Source: Gemmobacter aquaticus
GTDB taxonomy: Bacteria > Pseudomonadota > Alphaproteobacteria > Rhodobacterales > Rhodobacteraceae
Reading direction: 5' to 3'
DNA: 64,000 nucleotides
Assembly: GCF_007859075.1 (NCBI RefSeq)
Contig: NZ_VOAK01000024.1
Coordinates: forward strand, 1-64,000
The position numbers were made by a program, and so were the translations under genes. The notes beneath the pieces are model-generated. The model was given only the letters and a program-made list of their open reading frames with translations. It had not been told where the DNA came from and searched no databases. Within the stretch, counting starts at the first letter, position 1. Each line of letters starts with the position of its first letter. Below, piece after piece: positions 26,306 through 35,748 of this stretch.

Positions 26306-26422
26306 TGTTCGGATGCTTCGCGCTTCCGTCGTGGACGTATCGGACCAATGTGATGTAGGACAGCCTCTGGATAGCTGTCGCGGGACCGGTGCCGCGCCGC
26401 CCGCGTCAAGATAGAGGACAGA

Positions 26423-26866
26423 ATGCCCAAGCCCATCTTCATCCTGAACGGCCCCAACCTGAACCTGCTGGGCAAACGCCAGCCCGAGATCTATGGCCGC
26501 GACACGCTGGAGGATGTGGAGCGCAATTGCGCCGCCGCCGCAGCGGATCACGGGCTTTCGATCCGCCTGTTCCAGTCGAACCACGAAGGCGTGATCATTG
26601 ATACGATCCATCAGGCGCGTGACGAAGCCTCAGGGATCATCATCAACCCCGGAGCCTTCACGCACACCTCGGTCGCGATCCTCGATGCGTTGAACGCCTT
26701 CGATGGCCCTGTGCTGGAGTGTCACATCTCCAATGTCCACAAGCGTGAGGCATTCCGCCATCACTCCTATGTCTCGGGTCGCGCCGATGGTGTGATCGCG
26801 GGATTCGGCGTGCAGGGCTACGTACTCTGCGTGCTGCGCATGGCCACGCTTCTGCGCGCCGCTTGA
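26423..26866 (+). CDS. aroQ: Type II 3-dehydroquinate dehydratase
   Basis: The 147-residue enzyme converts 3-dehydroquinate to 3-dehydroshikimate in the shikimate pathway. [20 protein letters not shown] at the N-terminus holds Asn11-Asn13 and the catalytic Tyr24; [16 protein letters not shown] and [18 protein letters not shown] follow, matching the conserved type II active-site order. Length is normal for the dodecameric class. It is a single gene, convergent with the AI-2E family permease gene; the two stops are only a few bases apart. Confidence 0.96.
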   Translation: MPKPIFILNGPNLNLLGKRQPEIYGRDTLEDVERNCAAAAADHGLSIRLFQSNHEGVIIDTIHQARDEASGIIINPGAFTHTSVAILDALNAFDGPVLECHISNVHKREAFRHHSYVSGRADGVIAGFGVQGYVLCVLRMATLLRAA

Positions 26867-26870
26867 CGGC

Positions 26871-27950
26871 CTAGCGGCCGGTCTGGCCGCCGCTTCGTGA
26901 CAGAAGAATGGCAATGGGCCGCGTGGTGTCGAATTCCGACAGCACGATCACCATGACAGCGGTGATCGGAATGGCGGCAATGGCGCCTGCAATGCCCCAC
27001 AATGCCGTCCAGACCGTCAGGCTTATCAGCACGGCATAGGGGCTGAGGTCCATCGACGTGCCCATGACCTGCGGCTCAAGCACGTTGCCGATCAGGAACT
27101 GTGCGGCAGACAGAAACAGGATCAGCGTGATCACCTCATCCGTCAGGCCGAACTGGCCAAGGGCGATGACCCCCGGCACGGCCACCCCGATGAACGATCC
27201 GATATAGGGGATATAGTTCACCAGCGCGATCACGATGGCCCAGAGGACAGCAAACTCAAGCCCATAGGCCAGCATGATGCCATAGCACAGGACACCAAGC
27301 GCAATGTTGATCAGCGTCTTGACCACCAGATAGCGCCCGACGCGCCCGTTGATGTCCTCGATCACCTTGCGCAGCCGGACCGAGCCCTCGCCATCGGGAA
27401 CCATCTTGTCGAGCTTGGCATCAAAGCTGCCCCGCTCCAGCAGCATGAATACGACGTTCAGCAGAACGAAGATCAATCCCCCCAGCAGGGCGGCGGAGGA
27501 AGCCACGCCGCTGCGCAGTGCGGACTGCAGGTTGATCTGGCCAAAGAGGTCACTGCGCAGTGTTTCCCAGGTCAGGTCGCCCTGAAAGCCCGCCATGTTT
27601 GCAAGGGTCTGAACTGCGGAAAGCAGCCGCGTCTGATACTCGGGCGCAGAACTGGCAAAGGCAGCCAGATTGGCGGCAAGCAACGTCACCAGTTGCACCA
27701 GACCGTAGCAGATCAGCACCGCCGCGACGGCGAGCCTTACCCCCGGTGACAGCCGCGCCCCGATCCATGGAATGGTGCCTGTCAGCCGCGCCACCGCCAT
27801 GACCACATAAGAGATCATCAGCCCCAGCACCATTGGCACCAGAACGCCCGAGGCGATGTGGAAGAACCACCCCAGCATCAGCGCCAGCATGACGCCCAGC
27901 GTGATGTTCAAGAGGGCCGGTGGTGCGGCGGTCGGCGTGGGCTGTGTCAT
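26871..27950 (-). CDS. AI-2E family (PerM-like) membrane transporter
   Basis: A 359-residue inner-membrane protein with seven or so predicted helices and a central extracytoplasmic region. Family phrases include GLMISYVVMAVARLTGTIPW and IALVNYIPYIGSFIGVAVPGVIALGQFG, which is strongly conserved in the AI-2E/PerM family. Members export small molecules or act as Na+/H+ exchangers; export of AI-2 was proposed for one member only. No luxS is nearby, so the function here is open. It is 29 bp from the end of the next gene upstream and could be co-transcribed with it. Confidence 0.9.
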   Translation of the reverse strand: MTQPTPTAAPPALLNITLGVMLALMLGWFFHIASGVLVPMVLGLMISYVVMAVARLTGTIPWIGARLSPGVRLAVAAVLICYGLVQLVTLLAANLAAFASSAPEYQTRLLSAVQTLANMAGFQGDLTWETLRSDLFGQINLQSALRSGVASSAALLGGLIFVLLNVVFMLLERGSFDAKLDKMVPDGEGSVRLRKVIEDINGRVGRYLVVKTLINIALGVLCYGIMLAYGLEFAVLWAIVIALVNYIPYIGSFIGVAVPGVIALGQFGLTDEVITLILFLSAAQFLIGNVLEPQVMGTSMDLSPYAVLISLTVWTALWGIAGAIAAIPITAVMVIVLSEFDTTRPIAILLSRSGGQTGR

Positions 27951-27979
27951 GACGATCCCGAAGCTCTGTCCCTACCGGG

Positions 27980-29416
27980 TTAGAAGGAACCGAAGGCTGT
28001 GCCAAGCACGATCACCGCCACAAGGGCAACAAGCGCGCTGACAATGGCGGCCATGACGATGTCCAGATAGCTTTCGCGATGCGTGCAGCCACAGACCGCA
28101 AGCATCGTGACCACCGCGCCATTATGCGGCAAGCTGTCCAGCGTACCCGAGGCGATCACGGCCACCCGGTGCATCAGCGCAGGGTCCAGCCCTGTGTCTG
28201 ACGCGATCTGCATGAAGGTGGGCCCAAGGGCCTGCAGCGCAATGGTCATCCCGCCCGAAGCCGATCCGGTCAGCGCGGCAAGGATGTTCGTCGCGACCGC
28301 CAGCGACACGAGCGGCCCGCCTCCGATGCCCAGAACCCAGTCCCGCACCATCTCGAACGCAGGCAGGGCCGCCACGACCGCGCCGAAACCCACAAGGCTT
28401 GCCACGCTCATGATCGGAAGTACTGCGGCCGTCGCGCCCGAGTCGATGCTTTCGCGCAAATTGCGAAAGCGGCGCCGGTTCATGGCAACCAGCACGATGC
28501 AGGCGACCAGAAGCGCAAGCGCCACCGACCAGACCCCGCCGACAGCCGACAGGGTGGTTTCACCCCATGCGGGCTGCGAGAGGAAATCGAAATCCATGCT
28601 GGGCAGCACGAACTGCGTCAGGATCAGGTTGACCACGACAACCAGAACCAGCGGCAGAATGGCCAAGCCGATCGGTGGCCGCCCGCCCCAGGATCCGGCG
28701 CGGCTGATCTCGGCAGGGTCAAACTCGCGTGCGGTGCTGGCCAGCTCGCGCGAGACGGCGGTGCCTTTTTCGGCCGCGCCATAGCCTTCGCCCCGCGCCT
28801 TGGCCTGACGTTCGCGGAAGGAAAGCCAGCCCAGGCCGATGGCCGCCATGATGATGCTGGCTATGATGCCAAGCCCAGGTGCGGCAAAGGGGGTGGTACC
28901 AAAGAACGGCATCGGAATGGCGTTCTGGATCGCGGGCGTTCCCGGCATGGCCGACATGGTGAAGGTCGAGGTTCCAAGCGCGAGTGCCGCCGGAAGCAGC
29001 CTGCGCGGCACGCTTCCCGCCTTGAACAGCGCCTGCCCCATTGGCGCCAGCACGAAGAACGCCACAAACAGGCTGACACCGCCATAGGTGACCATCGCGC
29101 CCGCAGCCACCACGGCAAGGATCGCCCGCGAGGGGCCGAGCCGGCGCGTCATGTAATCGGCGATCGCCGAAACCGATCCGCTGTCGTCCATCAGCTTGCC
29201 GAACAATGCGCCCAGCAGGAACAGCGGAAAGAACTGCGCCACAAACCCCGCCGCCGCAGGCATGAAGGTCTGCGTCCAGTGCGCCAGCATCGGCTGACCG
29301 GAAAAAAGCGCCGCCACCGCAGCGGCCAAAGGCGCCAGCAGCAGGATTGTCCAACTGCGGAACGCAAGCACCATGATCAGGGCAAGGCCCAACAGAATAC
29401 CCAGCAGACCCAGCAT
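27980..29416 (-). CDS. GntP family permease
   Basis: A 478-residue permease with about 12 membrane helices from the GntP (gluconate/3-hydroxybutyrate/citrate-type) group. The N-terminus LGLLGILLGLALIMVLAFRSW and blocks such as MPGTPAIQNAIPMPFFGTTP, LTGSASGGMTIALQALGPTF and GTLDSLPHNGAVVTML are diagnostic for this family. The start at 29416 lies 1 bp from the patatin stop, so both genes are one transcript. In related organisms such permeases take up D-3-hydroxybutyrate; here the partner patatin lipase would fit release of storage or membrane acids, but that is inference. Confidence 0.88.
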   Translation of the reverse strand: MLGLLGILLGLALIMVLAFRSWTILLLAPLAAAVAALFSGQPMLAHWTQTFMPAAAGFVAQFFPLFLLGALFGKLMDDSGSVSAIADYMTRRLGPSRAILAVVAAGAMVTYGGVSLFVAFFVLAPMGQALFKAGSVPRRLLPAALALGTSTFTMSAMPGTPAIQNAIPMPFFGTTPFAAPGLGIIASIIMAAIGLGWLSFRERQAKARGEGYGAAEKGTAVSRELASTAREFDPAEISRAGSWGGRPPIGLAILPLVLVVVVNLILTQFVLPSMDFDFLSQPAWGETTLSAVGGVWSVALALLVACIVLVAMNRRRFRNLRESIDSGATAAVLPIMSVASLVGFGAVVAALPAFEMVRDWVLGIGGGPLVSLAVATNILAALTGSASGGMTIALQALGPTFMQIASDTGLDPALMHRVAVIASGTLDSLPHNGAVVTMLAVCGCTHRESYLDIVMAAIVSALVALVAVIVLGTAFGSF

Positions 29417-29417
29417 G

Positions 29418-30458
29418 TCAGAGCTCGTCCGCCAGTGCGTCGATGTCAAAGGTGGATCGCACCCCGATGTCCTGAATATGGGTGCGGCCGAAATCCTCGG
29501 CGGCGCGGCGCCCTTCATCGAAGAGCATCTTCAGGAAGTCCCATTCGGCATTCAGCTTCGAGGAATGTCCAAGGTCCACCATGATGTCCGAGGTGATGCG
29601 ATGCAGGCGCATCTCTTTCCAGTACCGCGCCTCGCCATTGCCGGGGTCAATGACACGGCGCAGCAACGCCATCATCCGCAACTCTTTCAGAAGCTGGGCG
29701 TTGAAAGAGATCTCGTTCAGGCGGCTTGCGATCTCGCGCGCGGTGCGCGGCGTCTCGCGCCGCTCGACCGGGTTGATCTGCACCAGAACGGTATCGAGGC
29801 TTTCGCATTCACGCACGAGCGGCGTCATCGTCGGGTTGCCCGCATAGCCGCCGTCCCAATAGGGCACGCCGTCGATCTCGATGGCCTGGAACATCGATGG
29901 CAGGCAGGCCGAGGCGAGCAGCACATCGGCCGTCACCTCATGCTTGCGGAACACCCTGCCCTGCCCGGTGTGCACATTGGTTGCCGTGATGAACAGCTTG
30001 ACCGGCCCTGTCGCCAGCGCGTCGAAATCGATCAGGTCTGTCAGGATGTCGCGCAGCGGGTTCCCTGCCGCCCCACCCAGAGAATAGGGCGAGATCAGCC
30101 GCGCCATCAGATCCATGGCGATGAAGGCGGGCGAGTTGTCCAGCGTCCATTTGCCCGTCAGGACCTCCAGCGGCCCGCGCTTGAACGGGCTGAAGCGCGC
30201 GGCATCGGCCGTCCGGCGCCAGAAGGCGGTCAGCATCTCACGCGCGGTCTGCCGCCCGCCGGTGGCCATGCCGGCCGCCAGGATTGCCGCGTTCATGGCG
30301 CCGGCCGAGGTGCCGGAAATGCCATCGATCTCGAACCAGTCTTCCTCGAGGATGCGGTCCAGAACGCCCCAGGTAAACGCCCCATGCGAACCGCCCCCCT
30401 GCAAAGCGAGGTCGATGGGGAGGGTTTTTCGCGTCTGCGATTTCGGGCTGCTGGCCAT
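29418..30458 (-). CDS. Patatin-like phospholipase
   Basis: A 346-residue acyl hydrolase of the patatin type. The oxyanion motif is GGGSHG (21-26), the nucleophile Ser51 lies in GTSAG, and the partner Asp202 lies in YWDGGYAGN, so the Ser-Asp dyad is complete. There is no signal peptide; activity should be cytoplasmic or membrane-associated. Relatives attack phospholipids or polyhydroxyalkanoate granules. It is directly followed by a GntP-family permease gene and is separated from hdeD by a terminator. Confidence 0.9.
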   Translation of the reverse strand: MASSPKSQTRKTLPIDLALQGGGSHGAFTWGVLDRILEEDWFEIDGISGTSAGAMNAAILAAGMATGGRQTAREMLTAFWRRTADAARFSPFKRGPLEVLTGKWTLDNSPAFIAMDLMARLISPYSLGGAAGNPLRDILTDLIDFDALATGPVKLFITATNVHTGQGRVFRKHEVTADVLLASACLPSMFQAIEIDGVPYWDGGYAGNPTMTPLVRECESLDTVLVQINPVERRETPRTAREIASRLNEISFNAQLLKELRMMALLRRVIDPGNGEARYWKEMRLHRITSDIMVDLGHSSKLNAEWDFLKMLFDEGRRAAEDFGRTHIQDIGVRSTFDIDALADEL

Positions 30459-30493
30459 TTCGGCGCCTTTCAGTCAATTCATTGCAAGAAAAT

Positions 30494-30513
30494 GGCGCCC
30501 GAAGCCGGGCGCC
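30494..30513 (-). terminator. Intrinsic terminator of the hdeD-like gene
   Basis: Arms GGCGCCC and GGGCGCC with a 6-base loop; read on the minus strand it is followed by ATTTTCTT. It lies about 10 bp after the hdeD-like stop and separates that gene from the patatin gene. Confidence 0.75.
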
Positions 30514-30522
30514 TTGGGGGGA

Positions 30523-31110
30523 TCAGGCGGCGGGCGCCGCTTGCCCGCGAAGCCTCCACGCCATCGCACCAAGGGCCGCGCCAATGGCGATGAGGTCGAG
30601 CCCCAGCATCAGCCCGATCAGCCACAGCGCAGTGACCGGCATCGCGGCAAAAAGCACAAGCGACAGCACGACCGAGAGCACCCCGCTGGCAAAAACCCAA
30701 AGCCAGTTGGGCAAGGGACGGATCGTCAATGCGAAGACAACCTTCGACATCCCCTCGATCATGAAGAAGATGATCAGCAGAAGCGACAGCAGCAGCATCC
30801 CCTGCGCGATGTTGCGCAACAGCAGAATGCCCAGCAACACGCCAAGGATGGCCGAGATGATCTGCAGCCAGAAGTTTGGCGCATGGCGTGCGCTGATCAG
30901 GCCGATGGCCTGGATGATGCCGCTGGCGATCAGCAGCCAGCCGAACACCACGACGGCCGCAGCCGAAGAAAAGACCGGGAAGACGATGGCGACGATGCCC
31001 GCGACGACCAGCAGCGCGGCCTGTACCAGGTGGAAGGTCGAATGGCGGCGCACCGCATCGCGCGCGGCCTCGCGGTAGGTTTGCGCAGCGGCGGCAAGAC
31101 TGATCGGCAT
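30523..31110 (-). CDS. HdeD/DUF308 family membrane protein
   Basis: A 195-residue protein with six predicted membrane helices. The pattern LLVVAGIVAIVFPVFSSAAAVVVFGWLLIASGIIQAI is the typical DUF308 repeat unit. Enterobacterial HdeD has a role in acid resistance at high cell density; in alphaproteobacteria the role is unproven. The start at 31110 begins the family's usual cytoplasmic N-terminus (MPISLAAAAQTYREAARDAV). It is a single gene ending in a terminator. Confidence 0.85.
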   Translation of the reverse strand: MPISLAAAAQTYREAARDAVRRHSTFHLVQAALLVVAGIVAIVFPVFSSAAAVVVFGWLLIASGIIQAIGLISARHAPNFWLQIISAILGVLLGILLLRNIAQGMLLLSLLLIIFFMIEGMSKVVFALTIRPLPNWLWVFASGVLSVVLSLVLFAAMPVTALWLIGLMLGLDLIAIGAALGAMAWRLRGQAAPAA

Positions 31111-31339
31111 GGCACTGACTTCCTTGTTCAACAGGGTGCTGCCCGCCGGGCAGGGGATGTTGCCCTCCCCGACCCGCAGGGCCGGATATGGATCAAAAAT
31201 GGCACAGGACCGTGAAGCCCATGCCAGACAATCAATTTTCATCGCCATGATGCAGGTGCAGCATCGCAATGTCCATAGCTGACGCCGGGGCGATCTTCCC
31301 CCCAAGACAGCGCCCGGCATTCTCGCTAGATTGCCCATC

Positions 31340-31759
31340 ATGCTGCGGATCAATGACACCATCACCATCGCCGACTGGGAACTCTCCGAGGCCTTTTCGC
31401 GCTCGTCAGGGCCGGGCGGGCAGAACGTCAACAAGGTTGAAACGGCTGTAGAACTGCGGTTCGAGGCCGAGCGATCCCCCCATCTGACGCCTGCGGTGAA
31501 GGCCCGGCTCAAGCGCCTGGCCGGGCGGCGCTGGACGACCGAGGGCGCCATCGTCATCCGCGCCGAAGAGACCCGCAGTCAGGCCCGCAACCGTGCCCTT
31601 GCCGAAGAGCGCCTGGTCGAGTTGATCCGCCAGGCGCTGATCGCACCCAAGCGCCGTATTGCGACCAAGCCGACGCTTGGCAGCCAGCGGCGACGGCTGG
31701 CCGCCAAAACACAACGCGGAGAGGTCAAGGCCCTGCGCGGCAAGGTGGACGACGAATGA
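31340..31759 (+). CDS. arfB: Alternative ribosome-rescue peptidyl-tRNA hydrolase ArfB
   Basis: A 139-residue stand-alone GGQ protein that releases stalled peptides from ribosomes lacking a stop codon. The GGQ motif is at 26-28 within SSGPGGQNVNKVETAVELRF, and the basic tail (KPTLGSQRRRLAAKTQRGEVKALRGKV) is the part that enters the mRNA channel in ArfB. No sequence for a codon-recognition domain exists, as expected. Its stop overlaps the start of the next gene by 4 bp. Confidence 0.93.
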   Translation: MLRINDTITIADWELSEAFSRSSGPGGQNVNKVETAVELRFEAERSPHLTPAVKARLKRLAGRRWTTEGAIVIRAEETRSQARNRALAEERLVELIRQALIAPKRRIATKPTLGSQRRRLAAKTQRGEVKALRGKVDDE

Positions 31760-32688
31760 ACGAAGCCACCGAGGCCGCGCACCACTGGGATGCCACCATC
31801 ACCGCCGAGCTGCGCAACCGCGAGAATGCGGTCTATGCGCTGCGCCTGCCCGACGGCTCCAAGGCCGCGCTGCGGCTGCACCGGCTAGGCTACCAGACCG
31901 AAGCGGCGATCCGGTCAGAGTTGTGGTGGTGCAGCGAAATGGCCGCACGGGGGTTGCCAGTCCCGGCACCGCTGCCCGACACACAGGGCAATCTGCTGCC
32001 GGCCCTTTCGACCGGGCGCCGGGCATCGGTCGTAAGCTGGATCGATGGTGGGCCTTTTGGTGAGGCAGGCACCCCCCTGCCCGGATCGCGCACCGAACAG
32101 CTTGGGCGGCATCGCGCCCTTGGCATGCTGCTGGCGCGGATGCACCAGACGACCGACACGCTGGTCCTGCCCAAAGACTTCAGCCGCCCCCGTTGGGACA
32201 TCGAGGGGCTGGTCGGCGAGGCGCCGTTCTGGGGAAGGTTCTGGGAACATCCGCTTCTGTCGGCAGAGGATGCAGCCACATTGATCCGCGCCCGCGCCTT
32301 TCTGCGGGAACGTCTGCTGGATCATGCGGCCCCCCTCGGCCTCGTCCATGCCGATGTGCTGCGCGAGAACATCCTTGTGACGGACGCAGGCCTTGCCTTG
32401 ATCGACTTTGATGACAGCGGCTTTGGCTATCGCCTGTATGATCTGGGCACGGTTCTCTCGCAGGATCTGTACGAACCCGACCGCCCGGCCCTGCAAGCCG
32501 CCCTGGTCGAGGGCTATGCCAGCCTCTGCCCCGTTGATGCGGCCATGGTGCCGGTCTTTACGCTGGCGCGCGTGCTGGCCTCGGTCGGTTGGGTCGCGCC
32601 GCGCCTGCCCTTGGATCATCCCGTGCATCGCAGCCATATCGCCCGCGCGGTGATGTGGGCGCGCCATGTCATGGCAGGCGGGGCCTAG
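31756..32688 (+). CDS. Aminoglycoside phosphotransferase-fold kinase
   Basis: A 310-residue kinase of the APH/choline-kinase superfamily, resembling homoserine-kinase or stress-response kinase types. The catalytic loop is [13 protein letters not shown] (Brenner motif HxDxxxxN), followed by the metal motif [17 protein letters not shown]. The N-lobe ([18 protein letters not shown]) holds the ATP-binding lysine. Substrate is unknown; nothing nearby supports antibiotic resistance. It is translationally coupled to arfB by an ATGA overlap, and its last four bases overlap the last four bases of the convergent pncB gene. Confidence 0.82.
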   Translation: MNEATEAAHHWDATITAELRNRENAVYALRLPDGSKAALRLHRLGYQTEAAIRSELWWCSEMAARGLPVPAPLPDTQGNLLPALSTGRRASVVSWIDGGPFGEAGTPLPGSRTEQLGRHRALGMLLARMHQTTDTLVLPKDFSRPRWDIEGLVGEAPFWGRFWEHPLLSAEDAATLIRARAFLRERLLDHAAPLGLVHADVLRENILVTDAGLALIDFDDSGFGYRLYDLGTVLSQDLYEPDRPALQAALVEGYASLCPVDAAMVPVFTLARVLASVGWVAPRLPLDHPVHRSHIARAVMWARHVMAGGA

Positions 32689-33974
32689 ACCACCACCTCC
32701 TGCGCCTGCTGCTCGCCCACGCCGAAGACGCGCTTGTAGCGTTCGACCTCGGCCTTTGGCCCCATGGCCTTGTTGGGGTTGTCCGAAAGCTTTACCGTCG
32801 GTCTGCCATTCGCGCTGACCGCCTTGCAGACTAGGCTGAAGGGCGCCAGACGGTCCCCGGCCAGCCCGCGGAAGTCATTGGTCAGCATGGTGCCCCAGCC
32901 GAACGAGACCTTGACCCGCCCGGCAAACTGCGCGTGCAACTCTTCGATCATTTCGACGTCAAGCCCGTCCGAGAAGATCACGAGCTTCTTCGACGGGTCC
33001 TCGCCCCGCTCTTTCCACCAGCGGATCGCAATCTCGGCGCCCTGCGCCGGATCACCACTGTCGATGCGGATACCGGTCCATTTCGACAGCCAGTCGGGTG
33101 CGCGCTTGAGGAACCCTTCAGTGCCATAGGTATCGGGCAGGATGACACGCAGATTGCCGTCATGTTCCTCATGCCAGTCCGCAAGAACGCGATAGGGCGC
33201 ATCCGCCAGTTCGGCATCGCTGTCGGCCAGTGCTGCATAGACCATCGGCAGTTCATGAGCGTTGGTGCCGATCGCCTCGATATCGCGCTTCATCGCGATC
33301 TTGCAGTTCGAGGTTCCGATGAAGGCGTCGCCCAAGCCTTCCATCATCGCCTGCACGCACCAGTCCTGCCAAAGGAACCCATGGCGGCGGCGCGTCCCGA
33401 AATCAGCGATCTTCAACCCGTCGATCCGGCGCAGACGTTCGATCTTTTCCCAAAGACGGGTCATGGCGCGGGCATAAAGAACCTGCAGCTCGAACTTGCC
33501 CATGCCCTTCAGAACCGCGCGCGAGCGCAACTCCATCAGCACGGTCAGCGCGGGGATTTCCCACAGCATGACCTCGGGCCAGCGCCCCTCGAACGTCAGT
33601 TCAAACTGACCGTCCCGCTTTTCGAGGTGGTAGGCCGGCAGGCGCAGACCCTCGAACCACTCCATGAAATCGGGGCGGAACATCTGGCGCTTGCCGTAAA
33701 ATGTGTTCCCGCGCAGCCATGTGCTCTCACCACGGCTCAGGCTGAGGCTGCGGACATGATCCAGCTGCTCGCGCAGTTCGCCCTCGTCGATCAGATCGGC
33801 CAGACGGACCGCAGTGGTGCGATTGATCAGGCTGAAAGTGACCGAAGTGTCGGGCTTGTTGCGAAAGATCGACTGACACATCAGAAGCTTGTAGAAATCG
33901 GTGTCGATCAGCGACCTGACGATTGGATCGATCCGCCAGTTGTGATTGTGCACCCGTGTCGCGATATCGACCAT
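32685..33974 (-). CDS. pncB: Nicotinate phosphoribosyltransferase
   Basis: A 429-residue enzyme that makes nicotinate mononucleotide in the NAD salvage pathway. The N-terminus [32 protein letters not shown] and the [20 protein letters not shown] block, carrying the phosphoribosyl-pyrophosphate-binding residues, are family-specific, as is [15 protein letters not shown] with the conserved histidine. Length matches the bacterial type I class. The start at 33974 follows GGGGAGG. It is followed upstream on the same strand by pncA, so both salvage steps are encoded together. Confidence 0.96.
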   Translation of the reverse strand: MVDIATRVHNHNWRIDPIVRSLIDTDFYKLLMCQSIFRNKPDTSVTFSLINRTTAVRLADLIDEGELREQLDHVRSLSLSRGESTWLRGNTFYGKRQMFRPDFMEWFEGLRLPAYHLEKRDGQFELTFEGRWPEVMLWEIPALTVLMELRSRAVLKGMGKFELQVLYARAMTRLWEKIERLRRIDGLKIADFGTRRRHGFLWQDWCVQAMMEGLGDAFIGTSNCKIAMKRDIEAIGTNAHELPMVYAALADSDAELADAPYRVLADWHEEHDGNLRVILPDTYGTEGFLKRAPDWLSKWTGIRIDSGDPAQGAEIAIRWWKERGEDPSKKLVIFSDGLDVEMIEELHAQFAGRVKVSFGWGTMLTNDFRGLAGDRLAPFSLVCKAVSANGRPTVKLSDNPNKAMGPKAEVERYKRVFGVGEQQAQEVVV

Positions 33975-34046
33975 AGCGCCGCCTCCCCTCTTCGAAACCA
34001 CCCATGCAAGGCCCGCCCCAAGGGGCCAGGGGCCTTCGCACGACAC

Positions 34047-34652
34047 TCAGATCAGATCGACGCCCGCCGTCATCATCCGCTGACAGGCATCCGCCAGCGA
34101 GCCATCCAGATCGATCGCGCGGCAGGCACTCATCTTCACCGCCACCCGAAAGCCGAGACGCGCGGCATCAAGTGCCGAATAGGTGACACAGAAATCGGTG
34201 GCGAGCCCGACCAGCGTGATCGCCCCCACACCGCGCGTGCGCAGATAACCCTCGAGCCCGGTGGGTGTGGTGCGGTCGTTCTCGAAGAATGCGGAATAGC
34301 TGTCGATCTGCGACCGGAACCCCTTGCGGATCACCATATCGCCGCGGTCAGTGTCGAGCCGTGGATGAAACGCAGCGCCCTCTGTTCCCTGCACGCAATG
34401 CGCAGGCCACAGGACCTGCGGGCCATAGGGCATTTCCGTCATCGAGAACGGCGCAGCCCCAGGGTGATTGTCGGCAAAGCTCGCGTGATCGGCCGGGTGC
34501 CAGTCCTGCGTCAGCACCCGCACCTCGAACTGACGTAGCAGCGCATTGATCTCGGGGATGATCGCATCGCCCCCGGCAACCGCCAGCGCGCCTCCCGGGC
34601 AGAAGTCGTTCTGCACATCGACGACGATCAAGGCTTCATCGGCTGGACGCAT
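34047..34652 (-). CDS. pncA: Nicotinamidase/pyrazinamidase
   Basis: A 201-residue isochorismatase-fold amidase that hydrolyses nicotinamide to nicotinate, the substrate of PncB. The catalytic triad is Asp12 (VVDVQNDF), Lys110 (IRKGF) and Cys155 (GLATDFCVTYSA). The metal site shows as DWHPADHASF (Asp50, His52, His56). GGGGGAAAA precedes the ATG. It sits 72 bp upstream of pncB on the same strand, forming a two-gene NAD salvage unit. Confidence 0.95.
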   Translation of the reverse strand: MRPADEALIVVDVQNDFCPGGALAVAGGDAIIPEINALLRQFEVRVLTQDWHPADHASFADNHPGAAPFSMTEMPYGPQVLWPAHCVQGTEGAAFHPRLDTDRGDMVIRKGFRSQIDSYSAFFENDRTTPTGLEGYLRTRGVGAITLVGLATDFCVTYSALDAARLGFRVAVKMSACRAIDLDGSLADACQRMMTAGVDLI

Positions 34653-34749
34653 GATTTTCCCCCGTTTTCTTCTGGCTAAGGGCCTTGGGCGCATGCGTCA
34701 ATGCCAAGGATCACTTGCATTGCGACAGGCATCGGGGCAGATGCAAGCC

Positions 34750-35652
34750 ATGTTCACCATCGCCGCCCTCTATCACTTCACCCGTTTTCCCGACCCTGCT
34801 ACGCTGAAAGGGCCGCTTCAGGCCCTTGCCGAAGCGCAGGGGATCAAGGGCTCGCTCCTGATCGCCGCCGAGGGGATCAATGGCACCATCGCCGGCAGCC
34901 GAGCCGGGATCGATGCGATGCTCGCACATCTCCGCGCCCTGCCCGGCTGTGCAGACCTGGAGCACAAGGAAAGCTTTGCCGAGGCCCAACCCTTCGGTCG
35001 CATGAAAGTCCGCCTCAAGCGCGAGATCGTGACCATGGGCCAACCCGACATCGACCCGCGCGCCCGCGTCGGCCACTATGTCGCGGCGCAGGACTGGAAC
35101 GCGCTGATCAGCGAACCCGATGTGGCAGTGATCGACACCCGCAATGATTACGAGGTCGAGATCGGCACCTTCCGCAGCGCGGTCGACCCCGGCACCCGCA
35201 GTTTCCGCGATTTTCCCGCGTGGTGGCAGGCCAACAAGGACCGGTTCCACAACAAGCGCATCGCCATGTTCTGCACGGGCGGCATTCGCTGCGAAAAATC
35301 GACGAACTATCTGCTGGGTCAGGGCGTGCCCGAGGTCTATCACCTGAAGGGCGGTATCCTGAAATACCTTGAGGACGTGCCCGAGGCCGAAAGTCTCTGG
35401 CAAGGACAGTGCTATGTTTTCGACCAGCGCGTCAGCGTGGGCCATGGCCTTGTCCCGGGCGACTATGGCACCTGCCACGCCTGCCGGCGCCCCCTCAGCG
35501 CCGAGGATCGCGCGCGACCCGAATTCGAGGATGGCGTTCAGTGCCATCGCTGCGTCGATGAATATACCGACGCCGACCGCGAACGCTTTCGCGAACGCAT
35601 GCACCAGATGCAACTGGCCGAACGGCGGGGCGAGCGCCACCTCGGCGGCTGA
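34750..35652 (+). CDS. trhO: tRNA uridine-34 hydroxylase (rhodanese type, TrhO)
   Basis: A 300-residue protein of the TrhO/YceA group, which adds the oxygen of 5-hydroxyuridine at the tRNA wobble position. The N-terminal domain (FTIAALYHFTRFPDP, KGSLLIAAEGINGTIAGSR) and the central rhodanese domain with CTGGIRCEKS are both present, as is the C-terminal zinc-like part with Cys pairs (CHACRRPLS, CHRCVDEY). It starts at ATG 34750; an ATG at 34741 would add three residues. It is divergent from pncA and single. Confidence 0.93.
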   Translation: MFTIAALYHFTRFPDPATLKGPLQALAEAQGIKGSLLIAAEGINGTIAGSRAGIDAMLAHLRALPGCADLEHKESFAEAQPFGRMKVRLKREIVTMGQPDIDPRARVGHYVAAQDWNALISEPDVAVIDTRNDYEVEIGTFRSAVDPGTRSFRDFPAWWQANKDRFHNKRIAMFCTGGIRCEKSTNYLLGQGVPEVYHLKGGILKYLEDVPEAESLWQGQCYVFDQRVSVGHGLVPGDYGTCHACRRPLSAEDRARPEFEDGVQCHRCVDEYTDADRERFRERMHQMQLAERRGERHLGG

Positions 35653-35660
35653 TCCCGCCC

Positions 35661-35730
35661 TTCTTCTTTTCCCAAATATCCTCAGGGGGTGAATGGGCCG
35701 CACGGCCCAGAGGGGGCGCGAGCGCCCCCT
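35661..35730 (+). repeat. Rhodobacterales-type intergenic element with two GC hairpins
   Basis: TTCTTTTCCCAAATATCCTC (35664-35683) is followed by two hairpins: GGGCCG/CGGCCC at 35695-35708 and AGGGGGCGC/GCGCCCCCT at 35711-35730. I recognise the AAATATCC plus GGGGGTGAA start followed by GC-rich hairpins as a common intergenic sequence in Rhodobacteraceae genomes. It lies after trhO and before the convergent lipase gene and may act as a terminator. Only one copy is seen in the window. Confidence 0.55.
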
Positions 35731-35748
35731 GCCCCGCTCGCCACCCGA

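Noticed and set aside
26871-27950. Quorum-sensing AI-2 exporter
   Set aside because: The family name is historical; no luxS or lsr genes are present, so no signalling role is claimed.
31756-32688. Antibiotic resistance by an aminoglycoside phosphotransferase
   Set aside because: Only the kinase fold is shared; coupling to arfB and the absence of any resistance context argue against it.
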